From assembly GCA_018398805.1 (NCBI GenBank), contig JAGFBZ010000745.1:645001-709000 (forward strand): DNA of 64,000 nucleotides, written 5' to 3'. The notes under the pieces are model-generated. The model saw nothing but the letters and a program-made list of their open reading frames with translations, had not been told where the DNA came from and did not search any database. Positions 10,105-20,796 of this stretch are shown piece after piece. This DNA comes from Hirundichthys speculiger. Taxonomy: Eukaryota > Chordata > Actinopteri > Beloniformes > Exocoetidae. How positions within the stretch are numbered: position 1 is the first letter of the stretch; the number at the start of each line of letters is the position of its first letter. Both the position numbers and the translations under genes were made by a program.

Positions 10105-10482
10105 CTTTGTAGTGTAGAGAACCAGAATCGTACAGATGTGGGTACTTCCTCATTTTTTCGATGACGCGCTCTTTTCTACGCGGATGTAGAATTGGCCAAT
10201 CAGAGGCCTGTTGCACCTGTCGACACGCCCCCGTGAGTTGATTGAATTATGTAGCTTAAAAACAAAATTGACCGTTTGTATTAATCAGTTAGTTACTGTT
10301 ATCGGTTAACGGTTAAATGGTTACCCATGTGCATCCCTAATGTCAATATGGTCAAGAATAGCTTGTGGGTCTATCTATATAATGTATATATGGTGATAGA
10401 AAAGTTTTTACAGATCGCGTATGAAAAACCCCTTTTATTGCCCACTATCACTACATTTCAGAAGCGTTTACAAGCATGTGTT

Positions 10483-10802
10483 GTAAGCCAGCCTGGCCCT
10501 TTAAGAAGGGGAGTAGCCTGATGGGTAATGTAGTTTGTGAGGTGCGGGCGGCTGAACGGAGCAAGTGAGGTGAGCATGAGTAGCGGCCGAGTGTTACGGA
10601 TTTACATCCTCCGTTGACTGACAGGAGCCGAAAAATACAGACTGTAACGTTGTCAGTTCCTGAATAAAGTCGTTCCAAGCAGAGAAAACCGGACTTTTTC
10701 TTTCGTTTTCACTGGCGTGTTAGCCGCTTGTCACGTGCCTGGAATAGCACAGTACGGCGGTTTCCCTACTATGGTTCAGAGACCAGAGGCCGTACGGTAA
10801 CA
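10483..10802 (+). mobile_element. Fragment of the pogo-like element family of 63187-63661
   Basis: Shares GCCAGCCTGGCC(C)TTTAAGAAGG, GGGTAATG and GGTTCAGAGACCAGAGGC in the same order and orientation as 63340-63520. Neither terminal repeat is present, so the limits are only where similarity fades. It carries about 100 extra bases (about 10580-10680) that the other copy lacks. Confidence 0.6.
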
Positions 10803-13635
10803 CATGAAAGCGCATTTTGATGTGATGCGATGTGCAAAACATGGGCAAAACATGGCCACTTTTTGCCAAATAAACTTTGTTTCTAAATTATTTAGATATG
10901 TTTGCCTTGGTCACACATGACAAATGTGCAGAAATTATAGAATTATTTATTTTTTTTTCTAAGTTGATGGTGGATTTTGTGGCCCTCGCCACTGGCGACA
11001 AGGCAGAAAAAAATGGTTGAAATGGTCAAATTTTGGTGGCATTTGGCGACCAGTTAATTGTTGAGCAGTTAAGTGAATATTAGATATATTAGACCGTTCA
11101 ACCGCCTGTTCAGCTCTGCAGACAACCAGGCGAAGGTCGAGGTCTGTCCTCATCCTCCGCACACGCAAAACAAAATGATCCGTCCACGTTGGTAACTGAA
11201 CAGCTTCTACTTTCACTCTTAACAAGCAATGAAACTAATAACATCTTTTAAATGAAAGAAAAGGCCCCAGATTTGAGCTCCAGGGCTACAATTAACCTCA
11301 ACCTTCACAGATGCAGGTGAGTCCTGCTCCTCTTTTACCTCAACAGTCCCGGTGAACAAGGTGAACGAGCTTAATCTTCTGGTAAATGGAAAACCAGACA
11401 CTGGAAGGTTTTTAACATCAAAAAAACTACTTTTAATATTTCAAACAGACACATACAAACAATTTACAAACTGTTTCTGAATCTCCTAAATGCAGACTGC
11501 TAAAAGTTAATGATAGCTCCGAGTTATTTATCTGCTCATCTCTGGGGAAAACCGCCAGCTGCAGTAACGGCGGGTCTGTCTGGCGGCGGCGAGTACGACT
11601 CTGCCGCTACGCTACGCAGCCGCTACACTACCGCGGCCGCTACGCTCCGCTGTGAGAAAACATCCATTTATCTGTCGCCCGTCTCATCCAGGACTGCTGC
11701 ACGTGCACTTTTTCCTTTCTTTTACTGCTATTTCTAGTTTATGAGTTTTCTTTCATTAGAGTGGCTTTTTAATTACTCTTCCCTCTTCTCTTTACGGTCT
11801 TGTTTTTTCCTTCTGCCTTTTTCTATTAACGCACTCCTTCTGATAGTTTTATAAGTTGCACCCGTGGCTGTGTGGTAAGCAGATTAATAGAAGAGTAATG
11901 CCATTAAAATGGTAATGTGTAGACTCGGGCGACATGCTAAAAACAATAATACCCCACTTGATTTATGGCACTAACGAACACACACATACGCATTTTGATT
12001 GTTTTAAGGACTTTTTGCATGTGGATAATTTTCAGTAACGTAATATTTCATGGTCACAGTTGATTTTTTTGTCCCTTTGTCCGTCAATGAAATGGTTCAA
12101 TCTCATTATGAAGGAAACTCTTTAGAGGAAAGGCGACCAACGCCAACGCTGGGGCGCGACCTGCTCCAGAGAAACCGGGTGTTGGGGCGACGTCTCAAAG
12201 AATTGTCTCAATATCCCCAAAATGCAGTTTTAACTTATGAAGTAAAACAAAAGACACCACTGAGAGTGAGAAAGACACGACGGACGAGTGTCATGGACCT
12301 GGAAAAGATGGCTTTACAGTCTTAATGTGGATCGTTTTTTAATGAAAGCTGGAGCTGCCGGCTCACATACGACTCAAACTTTCCAGCCACAAGAAATAAG
12401 GAGTGGATATAAACTAAACAAAGACAGAGAGGGAGAAGAAAATACCAGCTGGAGGAGGTTTTCATGAAAAACAAAAGGGAAAATGTCTGACTTCTACCTT
12501 CTTTGCAGTTTTTCATGTGCCATTATTGAATCTAAAATTTGATATCGCAATTAATTAATGTAGTCACATGATACATCATCAGTCCGGAATAGAAATACGG
12601 CTCAACTCAAGTCTCTGCATGTTTTCTTCTGGACGTTGTGGACGTCTGTGTCTCTGAAGCTTTGCCGTTTCTTCCAGGAGCATCTAAACGTGCATCTAAA
12701 CGGCGCTGCCTAGCCATCCGTGCTCTCATGCATCATTGTCTGTTGCACGCCGCTCTATCCGACTACGCCGTAAATGTGTTTACACTGTGAGCGTTTGTGT
12801 CACTGTGTCGCAGAGAAAAGAATAATGGCGCTTTGACACGTGGAAATGGGTCTTTATTTAGACGGCGGCGGGAGGAAGAGAAGCTTAACGCGGTTCTTCA
12901 TCATTCTGTTTTGAAATTAACTCAAAGGGGGCCCGAGGACCCATTGTTGTCGCTAATCCAACGATTTCCATTTGAAAAGCAGAGTTTAGTGGCGGTGGTG
13001 GACTCAGGAGAAGCTCGCATGTCCGCCGCGGCGGTCGGTAGACAAACTTCAGCAGGTGGAGCTGCGGACGCTCGCTTGGATGTGAGTTGCGCTAACGTTG
13101 CAAAGTGTGGGCAGTTCTGGTCCTGAGCTTTTTCTGGGAGTGTCCCGTGTGCATGTGTGTGCATGTGCGTGCATGTGTGTGTGGGGGAGGGGGTTGATGT
13201 TCCCTTGGTAACCTGACCGGGGTCAGGATGTCATGCTGTTTCTCTTGCTGAGTGTGCTGCCGCCAGATGCAAATGAGGCCAGTACCTGCCTTTAAACGTT
13301 AGCATCAGCGAGTATTTGCGTAGCTTTAAGTGTGTGAGCGCAGGAGCAGGAACGAGGAGGAGTTGGTGGGAAAACTGTGTTTCCTCCAGTTTCAACACTA
13401 AACTGGTTGTGGAAAGAGCCGTACGTCCACAATGACTGGATCTGAGTGGACTCTGATTCTGCTGCGTGAATCAGACCTGATGCAGCTGCAGGTGACGCTG
13501 ACGAGCTCAGGAATAAAACGGCTCAGTGGACGTCAGCAGGAAAGAGAGGGATGGACTGGAAAACACAGAGGAAAGTTGCAACTGCAGTGGTTGTTGTTTC
13601 AGATGTTACAGTCCGTGGAGCTCCTGAGGACAAAA
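10803..13635. other. Unassigned stretch of about 2.8 kb
   Basis: No transposon ends or tandem repeats of note apart from a short GTGCAT/GTGTGT-rich run at about 13148-13185. Small open frames exist (for example 12050-12325 plus, 11219-11401 minus) but I recognise no domain in them and see no supporting exon structure. Probably single-copy non-coding DNA. Confidence 0.45.
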
Positions 13636-13914
13636 CCACAGACTAGTGCTGGGCGGTATGACCAAAAATTTATATCACGCTATTTTTCAAAATTATATCG
13701 GTTTCATGGTATATCACGGTTTTTTTTTTTTTTTTTTGAAGGCACAACTGGGTGTTAACCACATTTTCTAATCATTTAGAGAGGAATTGCTGCAGTAAAT
13801 TGGCTTCGAATGACCTATTTTACTGTCACGAGGAGTGAATATTGTAGAAAAACATTCATATCTACACTAGTATTAATACAGGTTTGCATGGCCTCACAAA
13901 ATGATACTATTTAC

Positions 13915-16257
13915 TAGGGATGCACGATAACTGTTTTTTAAAACCGATACCGATAACTGATAACACACACATATACCTAAGATCATTACATCAATACTAT
14001 GAACAAAACCAAAAATAGTTTGGACTCTTTAAATGAACAGATATTTATTTTTTCCAATGAAAAACTAGAGACAAGCCAGGACCAGCCTCTCCAGGGTCGT
14101 CATCAGGTCGGACATTAGCGCCTGTAGCTGCTAAGATAGTAAAATTAAAAGCGATAAAAAATAACTATAAACAACAAATACATACTGCAGCTATGCTGTA
14201 GCTTGTTAACAAAAATTATTCACAAGTGAAAAACATCCAATGCAGTTTTCAGTTACAAACATTAAAAACAGAAAAGCAGAGCTAAATTATTCTACAGCCG
14301 TCAAGTCTGTGTTAGAAAAACGGGTCTGAATGCTGTGACCTCACCCCACCTCCATTATGATTACTCTAGTTTTCTTTAATTTTTTGCCCTCATAGAGTTG
14401 AAAATATAATTCACTGGGATTTTTTCCCATTAAATGAGAACATATTTTTGCAATTTTCAAATAAGTGAAGGGAAACTATTTATGGTCATTTGAACCCTTG
14501 AAAGCTGAGGACAATCACTTGAAATGAAATTTTAGTTTTCATTAAGTGCAGTCGGATGTTTTAAGGCTACAGTTCATGAACACACACGGAGAGGAATGTA
14601 ATAACTGAATTAAAGGGGAAAAAAAAACTGAGATGGGCAAGATTACATGCGGTAGATTATGGGTTCTAAATGTTGGACTGAATTAATTTTAAATTAATTG
14701 TCTAGCCAAACTGCAGACACAGGGCTCTGAAGTGTTATCCAGATGTTTAAAGAAGCTCTTCACCTGAATAAACTCTTCTTTCCACAGAATATCCATCAGT
14801 AGTTGATAAAAAAAACTGACATAAACACCAAAAATAGTGCAAATGGAGCTTTAGAGGCGAGCTGCCTGCTTCAGCTGAACAAAACCAAAAAAACTTCTCG
14901 TCTCAGTTTGTAAAACCTTTGAACTTTAACATGTAAAAGCAGTTTGACGAAACTTTCCTGTTAAGTGAAATTGCTATTTGTTTTTGTTTTTTTCTGAGGT
15001 GAAGGCGTACGTGAGTGCGTGTGTCGGCCCAAACACGCAGTAAACGGGGGGTTTATGACGGCGGTCCAGATGATGATGGGCTTAAAGAGTTCCTGGGTGC
15101 AGACGAGCCCACTGACCATCGGCGTCACTGAGTTTACGGGCCCCCCCTGCCCCGTTAACGCTCACACAAACACATCCACAGCTGGAGGGGGGCGGACGCC
15201 AAAACCTCGATAGCGACGACCAGCTGTTGAGAAAAGGACAAAATAAAAAGTTATGGAAATTGTGTGAGTTCTCTCCTCACAAGTGACAATTTACAAGAAC
15301 TGATAAATAATATTTTAATATAATTAGGGATGCACGATAACTGTTTTTTAAAAACGATACCGATAACTGATAACACACACATATACCTAAGATCATTACA
15401 TCAATATTATGAACAAAACCAAAAATAGTTTTGACTCTTTAAATGAACAGATATTTATTTTTTCCAATGAAAAACTATTGGCAAACATTTTCATAAAGCT
15501 ATCAAACAAACCTATTTGATATCTCACATTAACTTAAATAAGGTTCATTACTGACTGATATAAAAAATAAAGGCTCCTTGAACTGATGGAAATACATGAA
15601 TCAGAATTCCTAACTGAAAAAGATTAACATTTAAAGGATTTTGACTTGTGGTTCCATTTAAATTAATACCTTTAATTAAAGTAAATGAGGTTCAGTGTTT
15701 TTTTTTTTTGTTTTTTTATCTCATGGATGCTTTAGGTGAGAGAGATAAGGGAGAGGAGAGAATGTTGCTGGCTTGCACACGTTAGCATTAGCTTGCGTTA
15801 GCACGATTTCAAAGCGATTGTTATGTTGTAGGTGGCTGATCTGGTTTTACGTATTAAAGCTTGTGCTTCCCTCCTCGTAGAATTCACTCGGAGGATTTGT
15901 CACAAATAACCACCAAACTATCTTCTTCTGAAACTTTAACGAAGTTCCACGCCGCCATGTTTGTTGTGATCAGCACAATGCATGCTGCATTCGAGGTGTA
16001 ACGTAAATTCTGACGTTCCCTCGTTTGCTAGTTGTTCTTCCAGCCTTTTCTATTTTTTTTTCTTTTTATGTGTAACATGAGGGGAAATACTGCGAATATC
16101 GATTCAAGTCAGCAACTATTAAAATTATGACCGAGTTAACAAGTTGTTTTCTGGCATGAGGGGGTATTCTTGATTTTCCTGATTGAGAAATGGTTTTTGT
16201 GATTATGCTGAGGTTATAATTTCCTGTTATCGGCCCGATAGTTATCGTGCACCCCTA
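13915..16257 (+). mobile_element. Nested hAT-like element with two left ends
   Basis: Left end TAGGGATGCACGATAACTG, right end GATAGTTATCGTGCACCCCTA. CTATTTAC lies directly left (13907-13914) and CTATTTAC overlaps the right end (16255-16262), so the 8-bp duplication is visible but three bases have been merged. After about 160 bases the sequence departs from the family, continues for about 1.25 kb of different DNA, and then restarts at 15325 with a second complete left end. The host element resumes cleanly on either side. Confidence 0.78.
15325..16257 (+). mobile_element. Second copy of the TAGGGATGCACGATAAC family, sharing the right end
   Basis: Begins TAGGGATGCACGATAACTG and runs collinearly to the CGTGCACCCCTA right end at 16257. 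Relatives are at 18748-19600 and, truncated, 38818-39600. The octamer to its left (AATATAAT) is not found to the right, so this copy has no target duplication of its own. It could be an internal duplication, or the complete member of a tandem pair. No coding recognised. Confidence 0.75.
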
Positions 16258-16380
16258 TTTACAAAGAGGTGGCACTCGTGATTCTAATTAAGTGAAGGAA
16301 TCAGAATGATGATAGTTGCAGTTAAAATACAGAACCCTTTTATTTTTCAAATTTTGCAAACAACAAAAAATCAACTTTAA

Positions 16381-16710
16381 CTACACAATTTTAACAACGC
16401 TCTCTAGATATCTCAACACATAAATAGTAAACAAAGTATGCAACTTGCAATATTCAAGTTTTGAAAAAAAAAAAAAAGAATTATCCTGTAGCAGCATATA
16501 AAGCAGCAGATTGCTGGTGTAGCCTCCCGCGGCTACAACTTTAGCTCGGCAACATTTGCAGATTATTGTAGTTTGTTGGCCATCGTCTTTTTTAAATCCA
16601 AAGAACTTCCACACGACAGACACGGCTCCTTGTTCAGGAAGAAGTTCCTCAGTCTCATGTTGCCGTTCTGGAGCTTCCACTTCGGGACTTTCTCTGTTAG
16701 CAGCCATCAC
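16381..16710 (-). pseudogene. BED finger remnant (ZBED1-like) of hAT transposase
   Basis: Starting at 16710, residues 1-30 are an acidic, low-complexity leader. Residues 32-40 read VVWKFFGFK, the BED aromatic start, and C51 and C54 are the cysteine pair in IICKCCRAK. AAGGYTSNL follows, as in ZBED1-like fingers. The H-x4-H pair is lost: the frame changes at about residue 70 and then runs through a T-rich tract into subterminal DNA. It lies just inside the right end of the 13644-16892 element and cannot bind zinc normally as it stands. Confidence 0.78.
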
Positions 16711-16900
16711 CGTTTAACCAGAAGCTAGTAGCGTGTTGTGCCTCCAGTGCAACTGCAAAACAGTCCCCTGTCAAACAATGTTCTGCGGCATTTACGTTCC
16801 ACCGTGCGGCGTTCCCAAACTTGTGTACGCTACAGTACATACTCACCGGTATTACGGTATATGAAAAATTCATATCATACCGCCCAGCATTTCCTGTCTA

Positions 16901-18739
16901 GTGTCCTGTTGCTCTGTCTAGTTATGAAGACTGTAAGTGACTATTGAATCGAGGAACAATGCTCCACCCACACCAAGGTTGCAGTTGTGGGTCAGAGAAG
17001 ATCTCCATCCACGTCATGGAGGCTCGAAGAATTATGGGAAGCATGTGTGACCCAGAAGAGCGAGTCATGAATCCTGCCGATGCGAGAACGCCATTGTTTC
17101 TAAAAGTTTTCCGTTTTTGTCCGTCCACATTACACCTGAGACGGCTGCAGCGGGAACTAAAAGGAGGTCTTTTCTGTTTTACCATAGAAAAGTGTTATGT
17201 TTCAACAGGATAGTGTTGTAATGTGGATGCAGAAGAAAGCAAGGCAGGGCAGGAGGAACAGCAATCACATCACCAGATAACAACTCACTCACACAAAACA
17301 AAGGTTTTTCTACAGGGAGCTCAGGAGGAAGCTGCTCTGAGCTGACGGGGTTCATGCAGGCGGCGCCTCGCTTCACATCACATGAAGAAAGGAGAAGATA
17401 TTTAATGTCCTCAGTGCCGGGTACATAAACGGATACAGAGCATTTTTAACGTGGATTCGTGTTCAGTCAGCGTCCCTCCAGAGATCAGAGCGCCGTTAGC
17501 TGCTGTGGATCAGGTGTTGACCAGCTCTTCTTCTGTCTGGATTTACTTCTTCTCTCAGATTTGGTCGTCGTATGTTTCGCTGCTGCAGCTCGTTTTGTTT
17601 CTGTATGTGGGATGAAGTGCAGTCAGCTGAAGGAAAGATGGTGTCGAATAAAAATATTTAAAAAAAACCCTATCAACTCTAAGGTCTTTAAAGTCTTTGT
17701 GAGCTGGCTGAAAAATATACGAGTTCCCTCAAAAACCAGCTTAATCTAGAATAATGTTGAGCGCCAGACTCCTGTTGTGAGTCTTATTTTATAAAGCGAC
17801 AGGGATCGAACTGTGCGAGCTAATAATACGGTCGTGATGCTCCTGTTTTTCCTGGAACGTTTAAAAAAAAAACACCTTTTCTGACCTGAAAATGTGACTC
17901 GCATGAATCATGCAGATTTGATAAAAGGAGAGGAATTCATTATATTTACTGGAAGTGTGTGATTTCCTTTTTGCTGCTCGTCTTCAGCTCAACCTAAAGA
18001 AATGAAAAAAGGGCGATGTTGGAAACGCAGCAGGTTTGGTGAATACCAGAGAGGTTAAACTGGGAGCGCGCTCACATGTTTAGATTCTGCAGATTCATGC
18101 GTTTTAGTGAAAGTACAGTGTTGGCTGGGTTTAAAGCACCAAACAGGTGGGCAGATGTGAGTAACTGCACACTTGTGCTGCTTTGGAGGAGAAAAAAAAA
18201 AGTGATAATGACCAAGTTCACTGAGAAACTTTTGTTAGTCGAGTCAGCAGAGACGAAGCTGTGAAAATTAAAGTCGAGCAGATTAGACCTCTTACGTAAT
18301 GTTTTTGAAATCAAGCACCATTTTTTTTTTTCTTTTTGGCAGCTCTGTTTCTTCTCTGGAGAAATTAGAGAAAAGGTTCACTAACTTGTGCTCTCCCCCG
18401 GGGTCTGGATGCCGCGGCGCCAGCTGTGATGGTACCTGACGCCTGATGCCCCGCCATCATTAAGGAGGGTTTAATATGCTCTTCATTATGAAACAGAAGG
18501 GTTGGCGGAGAGTCACGGAGCCTTGAATCATGACAGTAGAGTTAAAAAAAAAACTGTTTGGGTGCAGATATTTCTTCACTGCCGTTTCAGTTTCCTCGTC
18601 GTGTGCCGGGGATGCTCAGCCCTGGTGCATGCTGGGTGATCTAATCTGACGCGGGCAGGAAAAGGAACAGGACACGGTGATGCATTCAGACTGGAGCTGT
18701 CCGGCCACGTCCAGAGGAGATCGGGGACACTTGTGGACA
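16901..18739. other. Unassigned stretch of about 1.8 kb
   Basis: Mostly single-copy looking. Several short open frames on both strands around 16920-17380 and 18070-18310 carry no recognisable motif. No repeat ends seen. Confidence 0.45.
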
Positions 18740-18747
18740 CCGTCTCA

Positions 18748-19600
18748 TAGGGAGACACGATAACTGTGTTTTAAAACCGATACCGATAACCGATAACTTT
18801 CAGCTCCTAAAGGTCAATAACCGATAACACACACATATACCTAAGATCATTACATCAATACTATGAACAAAACCAAAAATAGTTTGGACTTTGGAAAAAC
18901 TATTGTCAAGCCTCTCAAACATTTTCGTAAAGCTATCAAACAAACCTATTTGATATCTCACATTAACTTAAATAAGGTTCATTACTGACTGATATAAAAA
19001 ATAAAGGCTCCTTGAACTGCTGGAAATACATGTATCAAAATTTACATTTAAAGGGTTTTGACCTGTGGTTCCATTTAAATTAATACCTTTAATTAAAGTA
19101 AATGAGGTTCAGTGATTTTTTTGTTTTTTAATCTCATGAAGGCTTTAGATGAGAGAGATGAGGGAGAGGAGAGGGAAGACTGTTGGCTTGCGCACATTAG
19201 CATTAGCTCGCGTTAGCGCGATTTCAAAACTCCATGGAAGCGATTGTTACGTTGTAGGTGGCTGATCGGGTTTTACGTATTAAAGCTTGTGCTTCCCTCC
19301 TCGTAGAATTCACTCGGAGGATTCGTCACAAATAACCACCAAACTATCTTCTCCTGAAACTTTAACAAAGTTCAACGCCGCCATGTTTGTCGTGATTAGC
19401 GCTGTGCTGCAGGAACATACTTGAACATAACATTCACTGACGGTCATTCAAGGCTCAGAGGGAGCGAGGCACTGCCGTGTTGACAAAAAAATATATGTTA
19501 TCGGGGCTATTCATCGTGATATTGGAGTTATCGGAATGACATCATAATTTCCTGTTATTGGCCCAATAGTTATCGGCCCGATAGTTATCGTGCACCCCTA
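18748..19600 (+). mobile_element. hAT-like element of the TAGGGATGCACGATAAC family
   Basis: Left end TAGGGAGACACGATAACTG, right end GTTATCGTGCACCCCTA. Internal sequence is collinear with 15325-16257 with deletions, for example loss of part of the left subterminal tract. It shares landmarks such as TTACGTATTAAAGCTTGTGC. Flanking octamers CCGTCTCA and GTGTGAAC do not match, so no target duplication is preserved. Confidence 0.78.
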
Positions 19601-19608
19601 GTGTGAAC

Positions 19609-20788
19609 AGAACTGTGTCCTGAAGGACCTGCCGTTCATGTTCATGTCACGTGATGTGATGCCTTTTCGTTCTTTTGAATGCTAATAAAATAAACAAAAT
19701 CTGCAAACAACGGTGTCCAAATTCACCAAATTGATCAATCAGGGGAAAGCTCCTGCTCATCATTTCTGCAGCTGTGGTGAACTGAGCAGCTGGAGGAGCA
19801 TCGGTTCTGTTAATCCTCAGAGACTTTTAGAGCTGAGCGCCTCATATTTCTGCTGACGTTGTTATGTAACGTGGTGAGGCTCCAGGTGCGACTGCGCTGT
19901 TGCACGTTGAAGGACCTGCAACACGGTGGATGTGCAGCGTTCCAGACGCTACAGATGCTGTCTGGTGAGAGCGCTCGTCATCTTCAGGTGTTTCCTCAGA
20001 AGGATCACACAGAGCACCTTAACGCTGCACCACATGTGAAGAGACGCTGTCATTTACTTCCACAGCTTCGTTTAATTGTTTTGACAGTGTGTCGAATGTA
20101 ATGATGTGTTTCAAGCACTATGGAGTAAATATAAAGGCTTTTTGAAAATGTCCGGGGCCCGGGGGTCTTCCCGTGGAGGTGGGCGGGGCTCTGGGACGTG
20201 GGACAGGCTCGTCTCAGGGGCCACCTGGGGACAGGACGAAGAGCTGCAGAGCCGCCAGTCAATATGAGGTGCATGTTTTCAGAAGGAGGGAGGAGGCGGG
20301 GGCAACAACCCGCCAACACTCGGGGATTATTGTGAAGAGGAAGAGTGCGACTCTATTAATCTTATGCAAACAAACAGCGTACGTATCACCTTGTGTGCGT
20401 GTCTGTAACCCAGCCAGCTCCGAGGAAGCCTGTTAAGCGCAGATGAATGTCTGACGCTCCCCACTTTCAACTCGGAGAGAGCAGTTTTTCATAGTGATTG
20501 GATATCGACAGAGGCATCATGCTTTGGGCTATAAGTAGATCATACCTACTTTCACGTTGACACACGAACATTTATAAAGAATAGATGGTGGATGTGAGGA
20601 CATTCAAAGATCCTCGGATATACAAAGCCGTGTGGGTCACAACGAGGTGGAGGCTCAATCTGGTGAAATACTTCTAAGACAGGAGCTGAACATCCTGAAC
20701 AACATCCAGATGATAATCTTTCTCAAATCATCCTTCATCCAGCTTTCTTTTTGCTTTCTCACTCTAATGAACAGATTTTAGCTCAGAT
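19609..20788. other. Unassigned stretch
   Basis: No family recognised. The part at 20150-20330 is GC-rich with opposing open frames but no motif. Confidence 0.45.
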
Positions 20789-20796
20789 GTTCACGC

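Larger units (their letters stand above)
9385..10200 (-). pseudogene. MADF remnant interrupted by a hAT insertion
   Basis: The same MADF frame as at 6973-7221, on the minus strand. The first helix with the KYPHLYD-type motif lies at about 10113-10180, and the NSWREI-type helix and downstream part lie at about 9385-9490. The 609-bp hAT sits between them, so this domain cannot be translated as one piece. Confidence 0.65.
9105..10339 (-). mobile_element. Inverted copy of the 618-bp element, broken by a nested hAT
   Basis: Flanked by perfect ATGTCAAT at 9097-9104 and 10340-10347. Ends AAGGGATGCAC and GTGCATCCCTA match 6866-7483 in reverse orientation. It contains the hAT at 9496-10104 plus that insert's duplicated octamer (617 bases together). 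Removing them leaves 618 bases, equal to the other copy. Confidence 0.92.
13644..16892 (-). mobile_element. hAT element with BED relic, carrying a nested element
   Basis: Left end TAGTGCTGGGCGGTATGACC and right end ATCATACCGCCCAGCATTT are inverted repeats. Subterminal tracts with ATATCACGG/CGGTATAT motifs follow on each side. The BED exon lies at the right, on the minus strand. The element is split by 13915-16257; without it, about 0.9 kb remains. Flanking octamers CCACAGAC and CCTGTCTA match poorly, so the target duplication has decayed or the boundaries are a few bases off. Confidence 0.8.

Noticed and set aside
8880..11060. An outer element spanning 8.9-11.06 kb marked by GGTCGCCAG and GGCGACCAG
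   Set aside because: The inverted words are short and no terminal repeats or target duplication could be placed.
12050..12325. 91-codon plus frame with a charged C-terminal half
   Set aside because: No recognised family and no exon boundaries; possible but unsupported.
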